This document shows, one piece after another, positions 26,931 through 35,793 of a stretch of 64,000 bases of DNA; position 1 is the first letter of the stretch; every line of letters begins with the position of its first letter. Under the pieces are notes generated by a model. It was not told the DNA's origin, made no database searches, and saw nothing but the letters and a program-made list of their open reading frames with translations. The position numbers and the translations under genes were made by a program. The stretch lies in contig NZ_QOCF01000007.1 of assembly GCF_003318255.1 (NCBI RefSeq), forward strand, positions 124,001 to 188,000, read 5' to 3'. Origin of the DNA: Ruegeria sp. A3M17. Lineage in GTDB: Bacteria > Pseudomonadota > Alphaproteobacteria > Rhodobacterales > Rhodobacteraceae.

Positions 26931-29540
26931 TTACTTCGTCAGCCCGCGCAAACCGCCTGAAATCAGGATGTTCACCTCGTACAGAATACGTGGTGCTGCC
27001 AGACCACCGGGGCTGGCCAGATAGTTCGGGCTCCACTCCGGATCGAACTTCTGCTTGAAAGATCGCAGCCCTTCGAAGTGATAGAACTGCTCGCCGTGCT
27101 CATATACGAACCCTCCGACGCGGTTCCAGAAAGACGCCAGTTGCCGGTTCTCAATTCCCGAAAACGGTGCCGCCCCCAGCGAGAACCAATGGAACCCCTG
27201 CTCTGCCCCCCAGGTCATCATCTCGGCAAACAAGGCGTCCATGATAAAGTTCGACCCGTCCGGCTCATACCGCATCAGGTCCAACGACAATTCGGACTTG
27301 TTCCCGCCTTGGAAGAGGTTGGCGAAGGCGACGATCTTTCCCGTATCTGCCTTCTTCAGCACCGCGAAATCGAAATAGGACAGGTATTCATCGTCAAACC
27401 CGCCCAATGCGAACCCCTTCTCCTCACCAGCCTTATGCTCCAGCCAATCGTCTGAAATCTTGCGCAATTCGGGAAACACAGGACCCACTTTTTCCTTCGG
27501 TATGATCTCGAATACATACCCTTCGCGTTCGGCCCGGTTCTTGGCCTGACGGAACCGCTTGCGAGATTTGCCGTCCAGCGAGAAATCTTTCAACGGCACG
27601 CGCGCGACCTCTCCGATCTTCAGAATAGACAGGCCCAGATCCAGAAACGTCGGCAAGTACTTAGTTGATACGCTGTAGAAAGCGCACAACTTGCCCTCAC
27701 GGTCCGCCATTTCGCGCAATTGCCAGATCAGTTGCTTTCCGGCGGTTTCATCCCCAACCGGCTCCCCCTTGGTGATCAGTGCATTGCCTGTGTCGGCATA
27801 GGCCAGAAATGCGTCATCGTCCGGTGAAATCAGGAATTGCTTGTCGCCGGTCAGTGAAATCTGCGACTCGGTGTCTTCGCTTTCCATGACCAGGCGCTCA
27901 ACAACCTCGGGGATCTCCGTCCGGACCGGTTCCGGAACCTCGCGCCCGAACAAAGAATTCACGGCCACCACGCCAAGAATAACCGCCACCACAAGACTGG
28001 ATCGCAAAAAGCGTGAGGCGTCACCGTTCCACGCGAACTCCCACCACAAAGAGTTCTGATATTCGATATGCGAATAGGAAAACAGCCCGACCCAAAACAC
28101 GACCAGAAGCAAGGCGACCACGCTGACCAGCCACGGGATGTTCAGGCGGAATATCGATGCCCCGCTGACGCGGTAAAACGCCCCGCGAAACGTAGCCAGC
28201 AAGGCGATTGTGCCCAACATGCTGATCGCTTCGTGCGTATCGAGACCCTTGGTCAGCGATGCGACGAACCCGGCAACCATCAGCAGCATGGCCACTATCC
28301 ATGCGCGGTACAGCTTGCGGAACAGGCCGCGCGACACAAGGATCAGCAACACTCCAACAGCGCTGCCAGCAAGGTGTGAGGCTTCGACAAAGGACAACGG
28401 CAGGAAGTCCCGCAATGCGCTAAGGTTCTGGCTGCCGGCGGGCAATGCCCCGGACACCAGCAGAATAACACCCGCCACAGCGGCCACGCCTGCCGCAACC
28501 ATCGGCACAATCGGACGGATCACGCGATAGACCCACGTGGCCGCGCCACCGATGTGATGTCGATGTGTCAGGGCCGAGGCCACCGCGATGGACAGCGTCG
28601 CAATGGCGAACGGCAGGAAGGTATATATCAAACGGTATAGCAACAGGGCCGCGATCACGTCAGATCGACCCGAGGCCCCAAGCCCGGCGATCAAAGTCGC
28701 CTCAAACGCGCCAATTCCGCCCGGAGCGTGGCTGAGAATTCCGACCGCGATCGCGCCAATGTAAATTGTGAAGAAGAACGGAAACCCAACCCCCAGATCA
28801 TCCGGCATCAACACGTACAGCGTCATGGACGCCCCAAACAGGTCACCCACAGCCGCCAGCGTCAGCAATCCCGGCAACTTTCCGCCCGGCAAATTGAAGC
28901 CCAAACCACCAGTGGCCAGCCTGCGACCACCCTTGGAAAGCCAAATGAACAGCGTTGCGAAGCCCACAAGCAGGCACAGTCCCATCACGGTTTCGACGGT
29001 GTCACTTATGGGCAGAACCTTAGACACGCCATCCGGATGAAAGGTTAGCAACCCACCCAGAAGCAGAATGAAACCTGACCAGAATGCGATCCAGGATGTG
29101 GCAATCACCCCCGCAACCCGGCCCAGATCAAGGCCCAGAGACGCATAGATCCGATACCGGATCGCCGTGCCGGTGATGTAGGAAAACCCAAGGCAATTCG
29201 ACACGGCGTAGCCACAGGCCCCGGCCATGCCAGCGACGGGCAAAGGGACCTCGCCATCTGCCACACTTTGCACGGCAAACACATCATAAAGTGAGAGAGA
29301 CAAAAAGCTGACAGCCGTCCAGCACAGGGCAAAAAACATCAGCTTCCACGATGTATTCGCGACGTCGGTTTTTACATCAGCCCATTTGACGTGCGAAGAC
29401 AGCTCGTGCAGGACGGTCAGGGCAATAAGCGTGACCAGAATCGGTATCGCGATCCGGACAAGGGGCTTTTCAAGAAACCCCGAAACCCGTTCGGCCAGGC
29501 GTACAGCCCAGAGTTCTTCGACATTTTCATGAGTTGCCAT
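26931..29540 (-). CDS. mprF: bifunctional lysylphosphatidylglycerol synthetase/flippase MprF
   Basis: This 869-residue membrane protein has about 14 helices (residues 25-535) forming the flippase part, followed by a C-terminal cytosolic DUF2156/GNAT-like synthetase domain (about 550-860). MprF transfers lysine (or alanine) from charged tRNA to phosphatidylglycerol and flips the product, lowering surface charge and sensitivity to cationic peptides. Recognisable parts are AIGILSHAPGGIGAFEATL, KRFRQAKNRAEREGY and the closing KFDPEWSPNYLASPGG. It is a lone gene on this strand. Amino-acid specificity cannot be read. Confidence 0.92.
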   Translation of the reverse strand: MATHENVEELWAVRLAERVSGFLEKPLVRIAIPILVTLIALTVLHELSSHVKWADVKTDVANTSWKLMFFALCWTAVSFLSLSLYDVFAVQSVADGEVPLPVAGMAGACGYAVSNCLGFSYITGTAIRYRIYASLGLDLGRVAGVIATSWIAFWSGFILLLGGLLTFHPDGVSKVLPISDTVETVMGLCLLVGFATLFIWLSKGGRRLATGGLGFNLPGGKLPGLLTLAAVGDLFGASMTLYVLMPDDLGVGFPFFFTIYIGAIAVGILSHAPGGIGAFEATLIAGLGASGRSDVIAALLLYRLIYTFLPFAIATLSIAVASALTHRHHIGGAATWVYRVIRPIVPMVAAGVAAVAGVILLVSGALPAGSQNLSALRDFLPLSFVEASHLAGSAVGVLLILVSRGLFRKLYRAWIVAMLLMVAGFVASLTKGLDTHEAISMLGTIALLATFRGAFYRVSGASIFRLNIPWLVSVVALLLVVFWVGLFSYSHIEYQNSLWWEFAWNGDASRFLRSSLVVAVILGVVAVNSLFGREVPEPVRTEIPEVVERLVMESEDTESQISLTGDKQFLISPDDDAFLAYADTGNALITKGEPVGDETAGKQLIWQLREMADREGKLCAFYSVSTKYLPTFLDLGLSILKIGEVARVPLKDFSLDGKSRKRFRQAKNRAEREGYVFEIIPKEKVGPVFPELRKISDDWLEHKAGEEKGFALGGFDDEYLSYFDFAVLKKADTGKIVAFANLFQGGNKSELSLDLMRYEPDGSNFIMDALFAEMMTWGAEQGFHWFSLGAAPFSGIENRQLASFWNRVGGFVYEHGEQFYHFEGLRSFKQKFDPEWSPNYLASPGGLAAPRILYEVNILISGGLRGLTK

Positions 29541-29638
29541 GCTTTGTCCCTGCTCTCAGGCTCGATCACACTCTGCACGATCGAAACGCGCAAGCAGACT
29601 TTTGCACATTTTCGTTCAGGCTCAAAGCACTACGGGGG

Positions 29639-30067
29639 TCACAACCGACCTTTGCGGGTGGACAGCAGCAGGTTGGTCTCGGACTTGGTGATCCCCTCCA
29701 TGCGGCGAATCTGGAACAGCACCTCGTCCAGCTCAGCCAGTGTTTCGGTCCAGATTTCGGCGATCAGATCCCAGCTGCCGTTCGTGGAGTGAACCGCGCG
29801 CACCTGCCGCATGGCAGCAATACGGGCCATCGTACGCTCGGTCCCGCGGCCTTCGATTTCCAGCATCATCATGCCTCGCACCGGGCTTTGCGCCACGTCC
29901 TGACGGGTGAGTACAGTGAACCCAACAATTTCACCGGACTGTTTGAGGCGCTGCAGGCGGCTGCGAACCGTGGTGCGTGTTACCCCCAGCGTTTCGGCGA
30001 GTTCGGATAGCGATGCCCGTGCGTCGCGGTGCAGTGCACTCAGCAGCCTGCTATCCAAATCGTCCAT
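29639..30067 (-). CDS. Lrp/AsnC family transcriptional regulator
   Basis: The 142-residue protein has an N-terminal helix-turn-helix (LDSRLLSALHRDARASL, ELAETLGVTRTTVRSRL) and a C-terminal RAM ligand domain ending in a DEVLFQIRRMEGI segment. It is divergent from the arginase gene with an 86-bp shared promoter region. It probably controls arginine/ornithine breakdown in response to an amino acid; that is inferred from position. Confidence 0.9.
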   Translation of the reverse strand: MDDLDSRLLSALHRDARASLSELAETLGVTRTTVRSRLQRLKQSGEIVGFTVLTRQDVAQSPVRGMMMLEIEGRGTERTMARIAAMRQVRAVHSTNGSWDLIAEIWTETLAELDEVLFQIRRMEGITKSETNLLLSTRKGRL

Positions 30068-30153
30068 GATTACTTCTCATTTCGTTTTTCCGGATGCCAT
30101 TTTGAACATTTTGCTGCCTTTTCGCAAGCCATCACGAGGGTCTAGATAGTCAT

Positions 30154-31074
30154 ATGGATACGCAAAATGTAATATTGGTTGGCGCACCGATGGACGCAGG
30201 TAAGCGTCGTCAGGGGTGCCGCATGGGCCCGGACGCCTACCGGGTGGCCGGTCTGGAACAAGCTCTGACTGACCTCGGGCACCAAGTGTCGGATATCGGC
30301 AATGTCAGCGCCGATCCGTCAGATGTACCGGAGCATCCACACCTTGTGGCGCTGCCCGAGTGCATCGGCTGGACCAGCGCCCTGAGCCGCACCGCACAGG
30401 AAACCGCGCCGAACGGACTGCCGATTTTTATGGGCGGTGATCACGCTCTGTCCATGGGCACAGTTGCCGGGATGGCAGCACATGCCGACGGGATCGGGCG
30501 ACCATTATTTGTGCTTTGGCTTGACGCCCATAGTGACTTTCATACACCTGACAGCTCCGGCAGCGGCAACCTGCACGGCACGCCGGTTGCCTATTTCACC
30601 GGGCAACCCGGGTTTGACGCCTTCCCTCCGCTGGCTGCGCCGATTCCAACGGACCGCGTGGGCATGATTGGTCTGCGTTCCGTGGACCCGGCTGAACGTG
30701 CACGACTGGAACAGGATCAGGCGATGCTGGCAGACATGCGAAGCATTGATGAACATGGCATCAAGGCGCCGTTGATCGCTTTCCTCGAACGTGTCCGCGC
30801 GGCAAACGGCATTCTCCATGTATCCTTGGATGTTGATTTCCTAGACCCCTCGATCGCTCCTGCTGTCGGCACGACTGTTCCCGGTGGGGCGACCGAACGC
30901 GAAGCCCATCTGGCGATGGAGTTACTGCATGAAAGCGGCCTCGTCTGCTCACTGGACCTGGTCGAACTGAACCCGTTCCTGGATGAGCGTGGACGAACCG
31001 CAAAACTGATGGTCGATCTGGCCGCGTCCCTGTTGGGCCGCCGCATCTTCGACCGCCCGACCCGGAGTTTCTGA
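30154..31074 (+). CDS. rocF: arginase
   Basis: This enzyme hydrolyses L-arginine to ornithine and urea with a binuclear manganese centre. The three metal-binding blocks are present: FMGGDHALSMGT near residue 93, WLDAHSDFHTP near residue 124 and SLDVDFLDPS near residue 226. The 306-residue length is normal. Its stop overlaps the next start (TGATG), so arginine-derived ornithine is handed to the following gene product. The ribosome-binding site is poor (GAGGG about 13 nt upstream). Confidence 0.95.
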   Translation: MDTQNVILVGAPMDAGKRRQGCRMGPDAYRVAGLEQALTDLGHQVSDIGNVSADPSDVPEHPHLVALPECIGWTSALSRTAQETAPNGLPIFMGGDHALSMGTVAGMAAHADGIGRPLFVLWLDAHSDFHTPDSSGSGNLHGTPVAYFTGQPGFDAFPPLAAPIPTDRVGMIGLRSVDPAERARLEQDQAMLADMRSIDEHGIKAPLIAFLERVRAANGILHVSLDVDFLDPSIAPAVGTTVPGGATEREAHLAMELLHESGLVCSLDLVELNPFLDERGRTAKLMVDLAASLLGRRIFDRPTRSF

Positions 31075-32117
31075 TGTCCCAACCTTCTGACAAGGCGCTT
31101 GTGCCCTTTGTTTCCGTCGACAATATGATGCGGCTGGTGCACCACATCGGGGTCGAGCGGATGATCACCCAGATCGCCGCCCAGATCGAATCCGACTTCA
31201 AACGATGGGAGAGTTTTGACAAGACCCCTCGCATTCCGGCGCATTCTCCCCATGGCGTAATCGAACTGATGCCGACCTCGGATGGTGAGGCCTATGGGTT
31301 CAAATACGTAAACGGGCACCCCAAGAACACGTCCGAGGGCCTGCAAACCGTGACAGCCTTTGGCCTTCTGGCCGACGTCTATACCGGCTACCCGACGCTT
31401 TTGACCGAGATGACGATGCTGACCGCCCTCCGCACGGCGGCAACCTCGGCCCTTGTCGGCAGTTATCTGGCACCAAAGTCATCGCGCTTCATGGCGATGA
31501 TTGGGAACGGTGCTCAGTCCGAGTTTCAATGCCTGGCGTTCAAGGCCATGTGCGGGATCGACACTGTGCGTCTTTACGATACCGATCATGCGGCCACCAA
31601 AAAATGCGCGGCAAACCTCAAGAATTCCGGGCTGACGGTCGTGCTTTGCAAAACACCCGAGGAAGCTATTGAAGGCGCGCAGATCATTACGACCTGTACG
31701 GCGGACAAGAAAAACGCAACGATCCTGACGGACAACATGGTCGGACCGGGCGTCCACATCAATGCAATTGGCGGTGATTGCCCCGGCAAGACCGAGCTAC
31801 ACCGCGATATTCTGCTACGTTCGGACATCTTCGTCGAATACCCAGAACAAACACGCATCGAGGGCGAAATTCAGGCCTTGGCCGAGGATTACCCAGTGAC
31901 CGAATTGTGGCAGGTCATGACCGGCCAGGCCAAGGGCCGACGCGACGACCGACAGATCACTTTGTTTGATAGTGTTGGCTTCGCGATCGAGGATTTCTCG
32001 GCCTTGTGCTACGTCCAGTCCGCCATCAAAGACACTGACTTCTTTGAACCTTTGGACATGCTGGCCGATCCGGACGACCCACGAGACCTGTACGGGATGT
32101 TAATGCGGGCGAGCTAA
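31074..32117 (+). CDS. ornithine cyclodeaminase
   Basis: This NAD-dependent enzyme turns ornithine directly into proline plus ammonia. The 347-residue protein belongs to the OCD/mu-crystallin family: TEMTMLTALRTAATSALVGSYL (in parts TEMTMLTALR, TAATSALVG), the Rossmann segment FMAMIGNGAQSEFQ near residue 140, and NAIGGDCPGKTEL near residue 227. It is translationally coupled to arginase. Together they convert arginine to proline, urea and ammonia. Confidence 0.95.
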   Translation: MSQPSDKALVPFVSVDNMMRLVHHIGVERMITQIAAQIESDFKRWESFDKTPRIPAHSPHGVIELMPTSDGEAYGFKYVNGHPKNTSEGLQTVTAFGLLADVYTGYPTLLTEMTMLTALRTAATSALVGSYLAPKSSRFMAMIGNGAQSEFQCLAFKAMCGIDTVRLYDTDHAATKKCAANLKNSGLTVVLCKTPEEAIEGAQIITTCTADKKNATILTDNMVGPGVHINAIGGDCPGKTELHRDILLRSDIFVEYPEQTRIEGEIQALAEDYPVTELWQVMTGQAKGRRDDRQITLFDSVGFAIEDFSALCYVQSAIKDTDFFEPLDMLADPDDPRDLYGMLMRAS

Positions 32118-32118
32118 G

Positions 32119-32238
32119 GGGGCTCTGCCCCCGCCGCCCATTGGGCGCCTCCCCCGGGATACTTAAGGCCAGATGAAGTACAGGATCCCTTACTTCATCC
32201 GGCCAAAAATATCCCGGAGCGCGAGGCAGCGCCTCGCA
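32119..32238. repeat. paired inverted intergenic repeat, REP-like
   Basis: Two head-to-head copies of a unit of the form GCCTC..CCGGGATA.....GGCC.GATGAAGTA lie at 32148-32181 and 32192-32228, separated by 10 nt. Flanking hairpins are GGGGGC/GCCCCC at 32119-32133 and GCGAGGC/GCCTCGC at 32222-32238. The unit resembles short palindromic repeats I recall as abundant in Roseobacter-group genomes. It sits between the 3' ends of two convergent operons and can fold as a large cruciform or bidirectional terminator. Confidence 0.75.
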
Positions 32239-32249
32239 TAATGATTTGT

Positions 32250-33653
32250 CTATCCCGCGAGCGATGGCAGATAGAGAACGATACCGGGAAACGCTACGAG
32301 CAACGCAATGGTCACACCATCGGCGATGAAGAATGGCGTTACTCCCTTGAACACGTCCTGAACACTCAGGTCCGGGCGCACACCAGCTACCACGAAGCAG
32401 TTCAAACCGATTGGTGGCGTGATCAGACAGAACTCGGCCATTTTTACCACCAGAATACCGAACCAGATCGCGCACATCGGGCCTGACATGCCAAAGGCGC
32501 TGTCGGCGGCGCTGACGGTCTCGCCTCCGTTCAGGGCCATGACCGCCGGATAGACGACCGGCAATGTCAGCAACAGCATCCCGATGGCATCCATAAACAT
32601 GCCCAACACCGCGTAGGCCAGAAGGATGCAGATCAGGATCAGCATCGGCGACATTTCCAGCGAGGTGATCCAGTCCGAAAACACGCCCGGAAGATCGGCA
32701 AACCCCAGAAACCGTACGTAGATCAGCACCCCCCAGATGATCGTGAAGATCATCGCGGTCAGTTTGGCAGTTTCCAGAAGCGCCGACTTCAGTTCGGGCC
32801 AACGCATCCCGTGGAAAAGGGCGAAACAGAAAACGATGAAGGCACCGATTGCTCCGCCTTCGGTTGGCGTACCCCAGGCTTTTTCTCCAAACGGGTTATA
32901 GACAAAGCAGATGATGATCAGGATCACCGCGACAATCGGAAACGCGCCCGGCAGAGACGCAAAACGCTGCTTCCAGGTGAAACCTGTCACCGGTGGACCA
33001 ACATTTTTGAACACAACCGCGATGCCAACGATCAGCAGACCGTACACAACGGCCGAAAATGCACCGGGGATAAACCCGGCAAGCAGCAGTTTACCCACAT
33101 CCTGTTCCACGATGATCGCATAGATTACAAGGATCGCGGATGGCGGGATCAGGGATGCAAGTGTACCGCCCGCAGCGACCACTCCGGCTGCGAATTGCTT
33201 GTTGTAGCCGACCTTCAACATCTCGGGGATAGCGATCCGGGCGAACACGGCAGACGTTGCCACCGACGCGCCGGAAACGGCCGCAAAGCCCGCGGTTGCA
33301 AAGACGGTCGAAACGGCCAGCCCTCCGGGCACCCACGCAACCCAACGTTTAGCGGCCTCGAACAACGCGCGAGTCAGCCCCGCGTAGTAGGCCAGATAAC
33401 CGATCAGGATGAAGGTGGGGATCAGGCTAAGTGTATGGGCAGCAACCTTGGAATGCGGCACCTGCCCCGCCGTCTTGACCGCGACCGTCAGTGCTTTGCC
33501 AAAGCGGTCAGGATCATACCCGAACTTGGCCCAGAAAATCCAAACCAGACCGACAAGACCCGCCAGACCCGCCGCAAAGGCCACGCGCATTCCGGTAAAA
33601 ACCAGAACCAGCAGGCCACCCGTGACCCACAAGCCAATTTCAATCGAGTCCAT
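32250..33653 (-). CDS. dctM: TRAP transporter large permease subunit (DctM)
   Basis: This 467-residue inner-membrane protein has about 12 helices and forms the Na+-driven transport core of the TRAP system. Family marks are GMRVAFAAGLAGLVGL near the N-terminus, ATAGFAAVSGASVATSAVF, AAGGTLASLIPPSAILVIYA and a C-terminal ITPPIGLNCFVVAG. It is third in the dctP-dctQ-dctM operon, 3 nt after dctQ. Confidence 0.95.
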   Translation of the reverse strand: MDSIEIGLWVTGGLLVLVFTGMRVAFAAGLAGLVGLVWIFWAKFGYDPDRFGKALTVAVKTAGQVPHSKVAAHTLSLIPTFILIGYLAYYAGLTRALFEAAKRWVAWVPGGLAVSTVFATAGFAAVSGASVATSAVFARIAIPEMLKVGYNKQFAAGVVAAGGTLASLIPPSAILVIYAIIVEQDVGKLLLAGFIPGAFSAVVYGLLIVGIAVVFKNVGPPVTGFTWKQRFASLPGAFPIVAVILIIICFVYNPFGEKAWGTPTEGGAIGAFIVFCFALFHGMRWPELKSALLETAKLTAMIFTIIWGVLIYVRFLGFADLPGVFSDWITSLEMSPMLILICILLAYAVLGMFMDAIGMLLLTLPVVYPAVMALNGGETVSAADSAFGMSGPMCAIWFGILVVKMAEFCLITPPIGLNCFVVAGVRPDLSVQDVFKGVTPFFIADGVTIALLVAFPGIVLYLPSLAG

Positions 33654-33656
33654 GTG

Positions 33657-34286
33657 CTAGTCCTGTCCTTCGAATTGCTCAGCCTCGGCGGCGGCCTGTG
33701 CGGCAGCGTCCTGGATCAGTGGAACGGCTACAGGGCTTTCGGCCCCTACGATCAGCGCGCGACCATATCCCCAAACCTGAAGCAGCAGGCGCAGGCAAAG
33801 CACCGAGAACGCCACAGGTGCCAGCAACTTGGCGGGCCATAGCGGGATGCCAATATCGATTGAACTGTCCCGGCTCCACAACGGCGCGCCAATGTCGAAC
33901 GAGCGGTCAAAATGGGACCAGCTGCCCCAGACCAGGGCCAGCATCAGCACCAGGATCAGAAGGACCGAGATCAGCTCGAACAGCCACAACGCCCGCCCGT
34001 GCAGCCGCGAGATGACAATATCCATCCGGATATGACCGCCATCGCGCTGAACAAAAGAAACGCCCAGAAACGCAATCAGCGGCATCGCCTGTTCGATCCA
34101 GTCGACATATCCCGGCAAAGGCGCGTTAATCGCATTGCGTCCGCTGACCGAGACCACCGCCAGAACCATAAGACTGAACACGGCAAGGCCACTGATCAGA
34201 GCCAGAAACCGCTCTAACCTCAACAACTTACGGTCCAAAGAACTCAGGAGGCTGTTGTCTTCAAGCACCGTGGCCTGTCCTGCCAT
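33657..34286 (-). CDS. dctQ: TRAP transporter small permease subunit (DctQ)
   Basis: The 209-residue protein has four membrane helices and the conserved block MPLIAFLGVSFVQRDGGHIRMDI near residue 90 (seen as LGVSFVQRDGGHIRMD), the signature of DctQ. It works with the large permease and the binding protein. It is the middle gene of the operon. GGGGAAC precedes the ATG. Confidence 0.92.
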   Translation of the reverse strand: MAGQATVLEDNSLLSSLDRKLLRLERFLALISGLAVFSLMVLAVVSVSGRNAINAPLPGYVDWIEQAMPLIAFLGVSFVQRDGGHIRMDIVISRLHGRALWLFELISVLLILVLMLALVWGSWSHFDRSFDIGAPLWSRDSSIDIGIPLWPAKLLAPVAFSVLCLRLLLQVWGYGRALIVGAESPVAVPLIQDAAAQAAAEAEQFEGQD

Positions 34287-34349
34287 TGCGGTGTTCCCCT
34301 GTATTTTTGTTGGTGTCCGGATGCCCCGGTGGGCACCCGGATTTTGTGC

Positions 34350-35366
34350 TTAGTTACCGCTGCGCTGCTGTTCCAGCGTGGACAGGACCAGATCATACAG
34401 GTCCTGCGCAGGGATACCCTGAGCCGACATATCCTCAATCCACTGTGCCCGGATTGGATCGGCAGCCTTGGTGCGGAACTCTGCGATTACCGCATCATCG
34501 ATCTGTACCTTTGCTACACCCTTTTCATCCAAAACACTGTCCCACTGGTCCAGCAGCGACCCATAATTGGCCAGATAGTGATCAATCGCTTCGTCGATCG
34601 AACTGTCCAACGCCTCGCGATGCTCAGCCGGCAGTGCCTCATAGGCATCGATATTGACCACAACCGGGCAATTCACAGTGCCGGGGTTCAGGTTGGCCGT
34701 CCACCAATCCGCTTCGTTGATGGTGCCAAAAGACAGGTGCGCGTGCTGAGCAAAGGCGACCGTGTCAACGACACCGGACTCCATTGCATTAAAGGCTTCG
34801 GTTGCAGGAACCGAGGTCGGCACACCACCTACCGCCTCGAATGCCTTGCCCAGACCACCTGTGGCGCGGACACGCATGCCTTCGAACTCGGCAAGTTCGT
34901 CACGCGGGTCGCCGGTTCCGACAATGTTGTACTGCGGCATGGGTGAGGTCATGATGATACGCGCATTCCACTGCGCCATCTCATCCTTGACGGCAGGGTG
35001 ATCGTAAACCGCGTGGCTGACGGCAACTTCCTCATCCAGGTTGTTCACGCCCAAAAACGGCAGTTCCAGAACGGTGATCGCGCGATTTTTGTCACGATGA
35101 TACCCGGCACAGAACTGCGCCATCTCAAACGCACCTATTTCGATTCCATCCAGATTTTCGCGCGGCTTGGACAGACCACCATAGCTGACATTGATGGTGA
35201 AATCGCCGTTTGTCTTTTCGCTGACCAACTCAGACAGTTTCTCAACATGCTCGGTGAACGCACGACGTTTGCCCCAGACCGAAGCATTCCATTCAGTTGC
35301 GGCTGCCTCGGACACGAACGCAACACACAAGGCGGCCACAGCAGAGCCGCTCAAGATCTTTTTCAT
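34350..35366 (-). CDS. dctP: TRAP transporter substrate-binding protein (DctP)
   Basis: A signal peptide ending near AAATE (residue 24) is followed by a DctP-type binding domain. The arginine that clamps carboxylate ligands lies in FEGMRVRATGG near residue 166, and FNAMESGVVDTV follows. TRAP proteins usually bind organic acids. The position opposite the arginase operon hints at a keto or amino acid, but this is only a guess. AGGGAGA lies before the ATG. Confidence 0.93.
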   Translation of the reverse strand: MKKILSGSAVAALCVAFVSEAAATEWNASVWGKRRAFTEHVEKLSELVSEKTNGDFTINVSYGGLSKPRENLDGIEIGAFEMAQFCAGYHRDKNRAITVLELPFLGVNNLDEEVAVSHAVYDHPAVKDEMAQWNARIIMTSPMPQYNIVGTGDPRDELAEFEGMRVRATGGLGKAFEAVGGVPTSVPATEAFNAMESGVVDTVAFAQHAHLSFGTINEADWWTANLNPGTVNCPVVVNIDAYEALPAEHREALDSSIDEAIDHYLANYGSLLDQWDSVLDEKGVAKVQIDDAVIAEFRTKAADPIRAQWIEDMSAQGIPAQDLYDLVLSTLEQQRSGN

Positions 35367-35793
35367 ACTGAATTCTCCCTTTGCTGCACCCCCTTACCGA
35401 GGCGCTTGGCGTCAAAGCTAGCGCCAACATCGGAATGTGCCAACCCCTGGTCAACATTCCTGACCAGCTGGGAATGGCACCGTTGAGCGCTAACAACCGA
35501 AAGGTGAGTCACAGATGCAATTCAGTTGTACCCCGGCGGCTTATTTCCACAGAAATTTTCATTACAGGCAAGGCTATGTAAAAAAACTACTTTCCCCATT
35601 GATGACCTATTTATTTACAAAATCACTTCGGCTCAAAAAAATAATTTACAAACTAATCGTGAGAAATCGGTAATTTATTTCCTTGTTTTCAGCTCTCCGT
35701 ATTATTGCGCATAAGGAGGAAACAGATCGACATCGCCAGTTCAGCAGGCAAAATCGGTCTGATTCAATATGATCCAGAGGGAGGAGCCTCAGA
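35367..35793. other. AT-rich divergent promoter region, dctP / acs
   Basis: This 427-bp gap separates divergent dctP and acs. It is much more AT-rich than its surroundings between about 35560 and 35710. Two TTTACAAA copies at 35614-35621 and 35645-35652 are 31 bp apart, about three helical turns, suggesting a pair of activator sites for acs. An AGGAGG at 35713-35718 has no start codon behind it. I see no RNA gene or ORF that looks real. Confidence 0.5.
35614..35652 (+). promoter_or_regulatory. direct repeats TTTACAAA, candidate acs activator sites
   Basis: The two 8-mers are identical and 31 bp apart, 140-180 bp upstream of the acs start, placing them on one face of the helix. No known regulator is assigned. 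Confidence 0.35.

Noticed and set aside
32811..33842. 343-codon open frame antisense to dctM and dctQ
   Set aside because: It crosses two confident TRAP genes and resembles no protein.
35711..35760. Small ORF after the AGGAGG upstream of acs
   Set aside because: No ATG, GTG or TTG at a suitable distance opens a frame of meaningful length.
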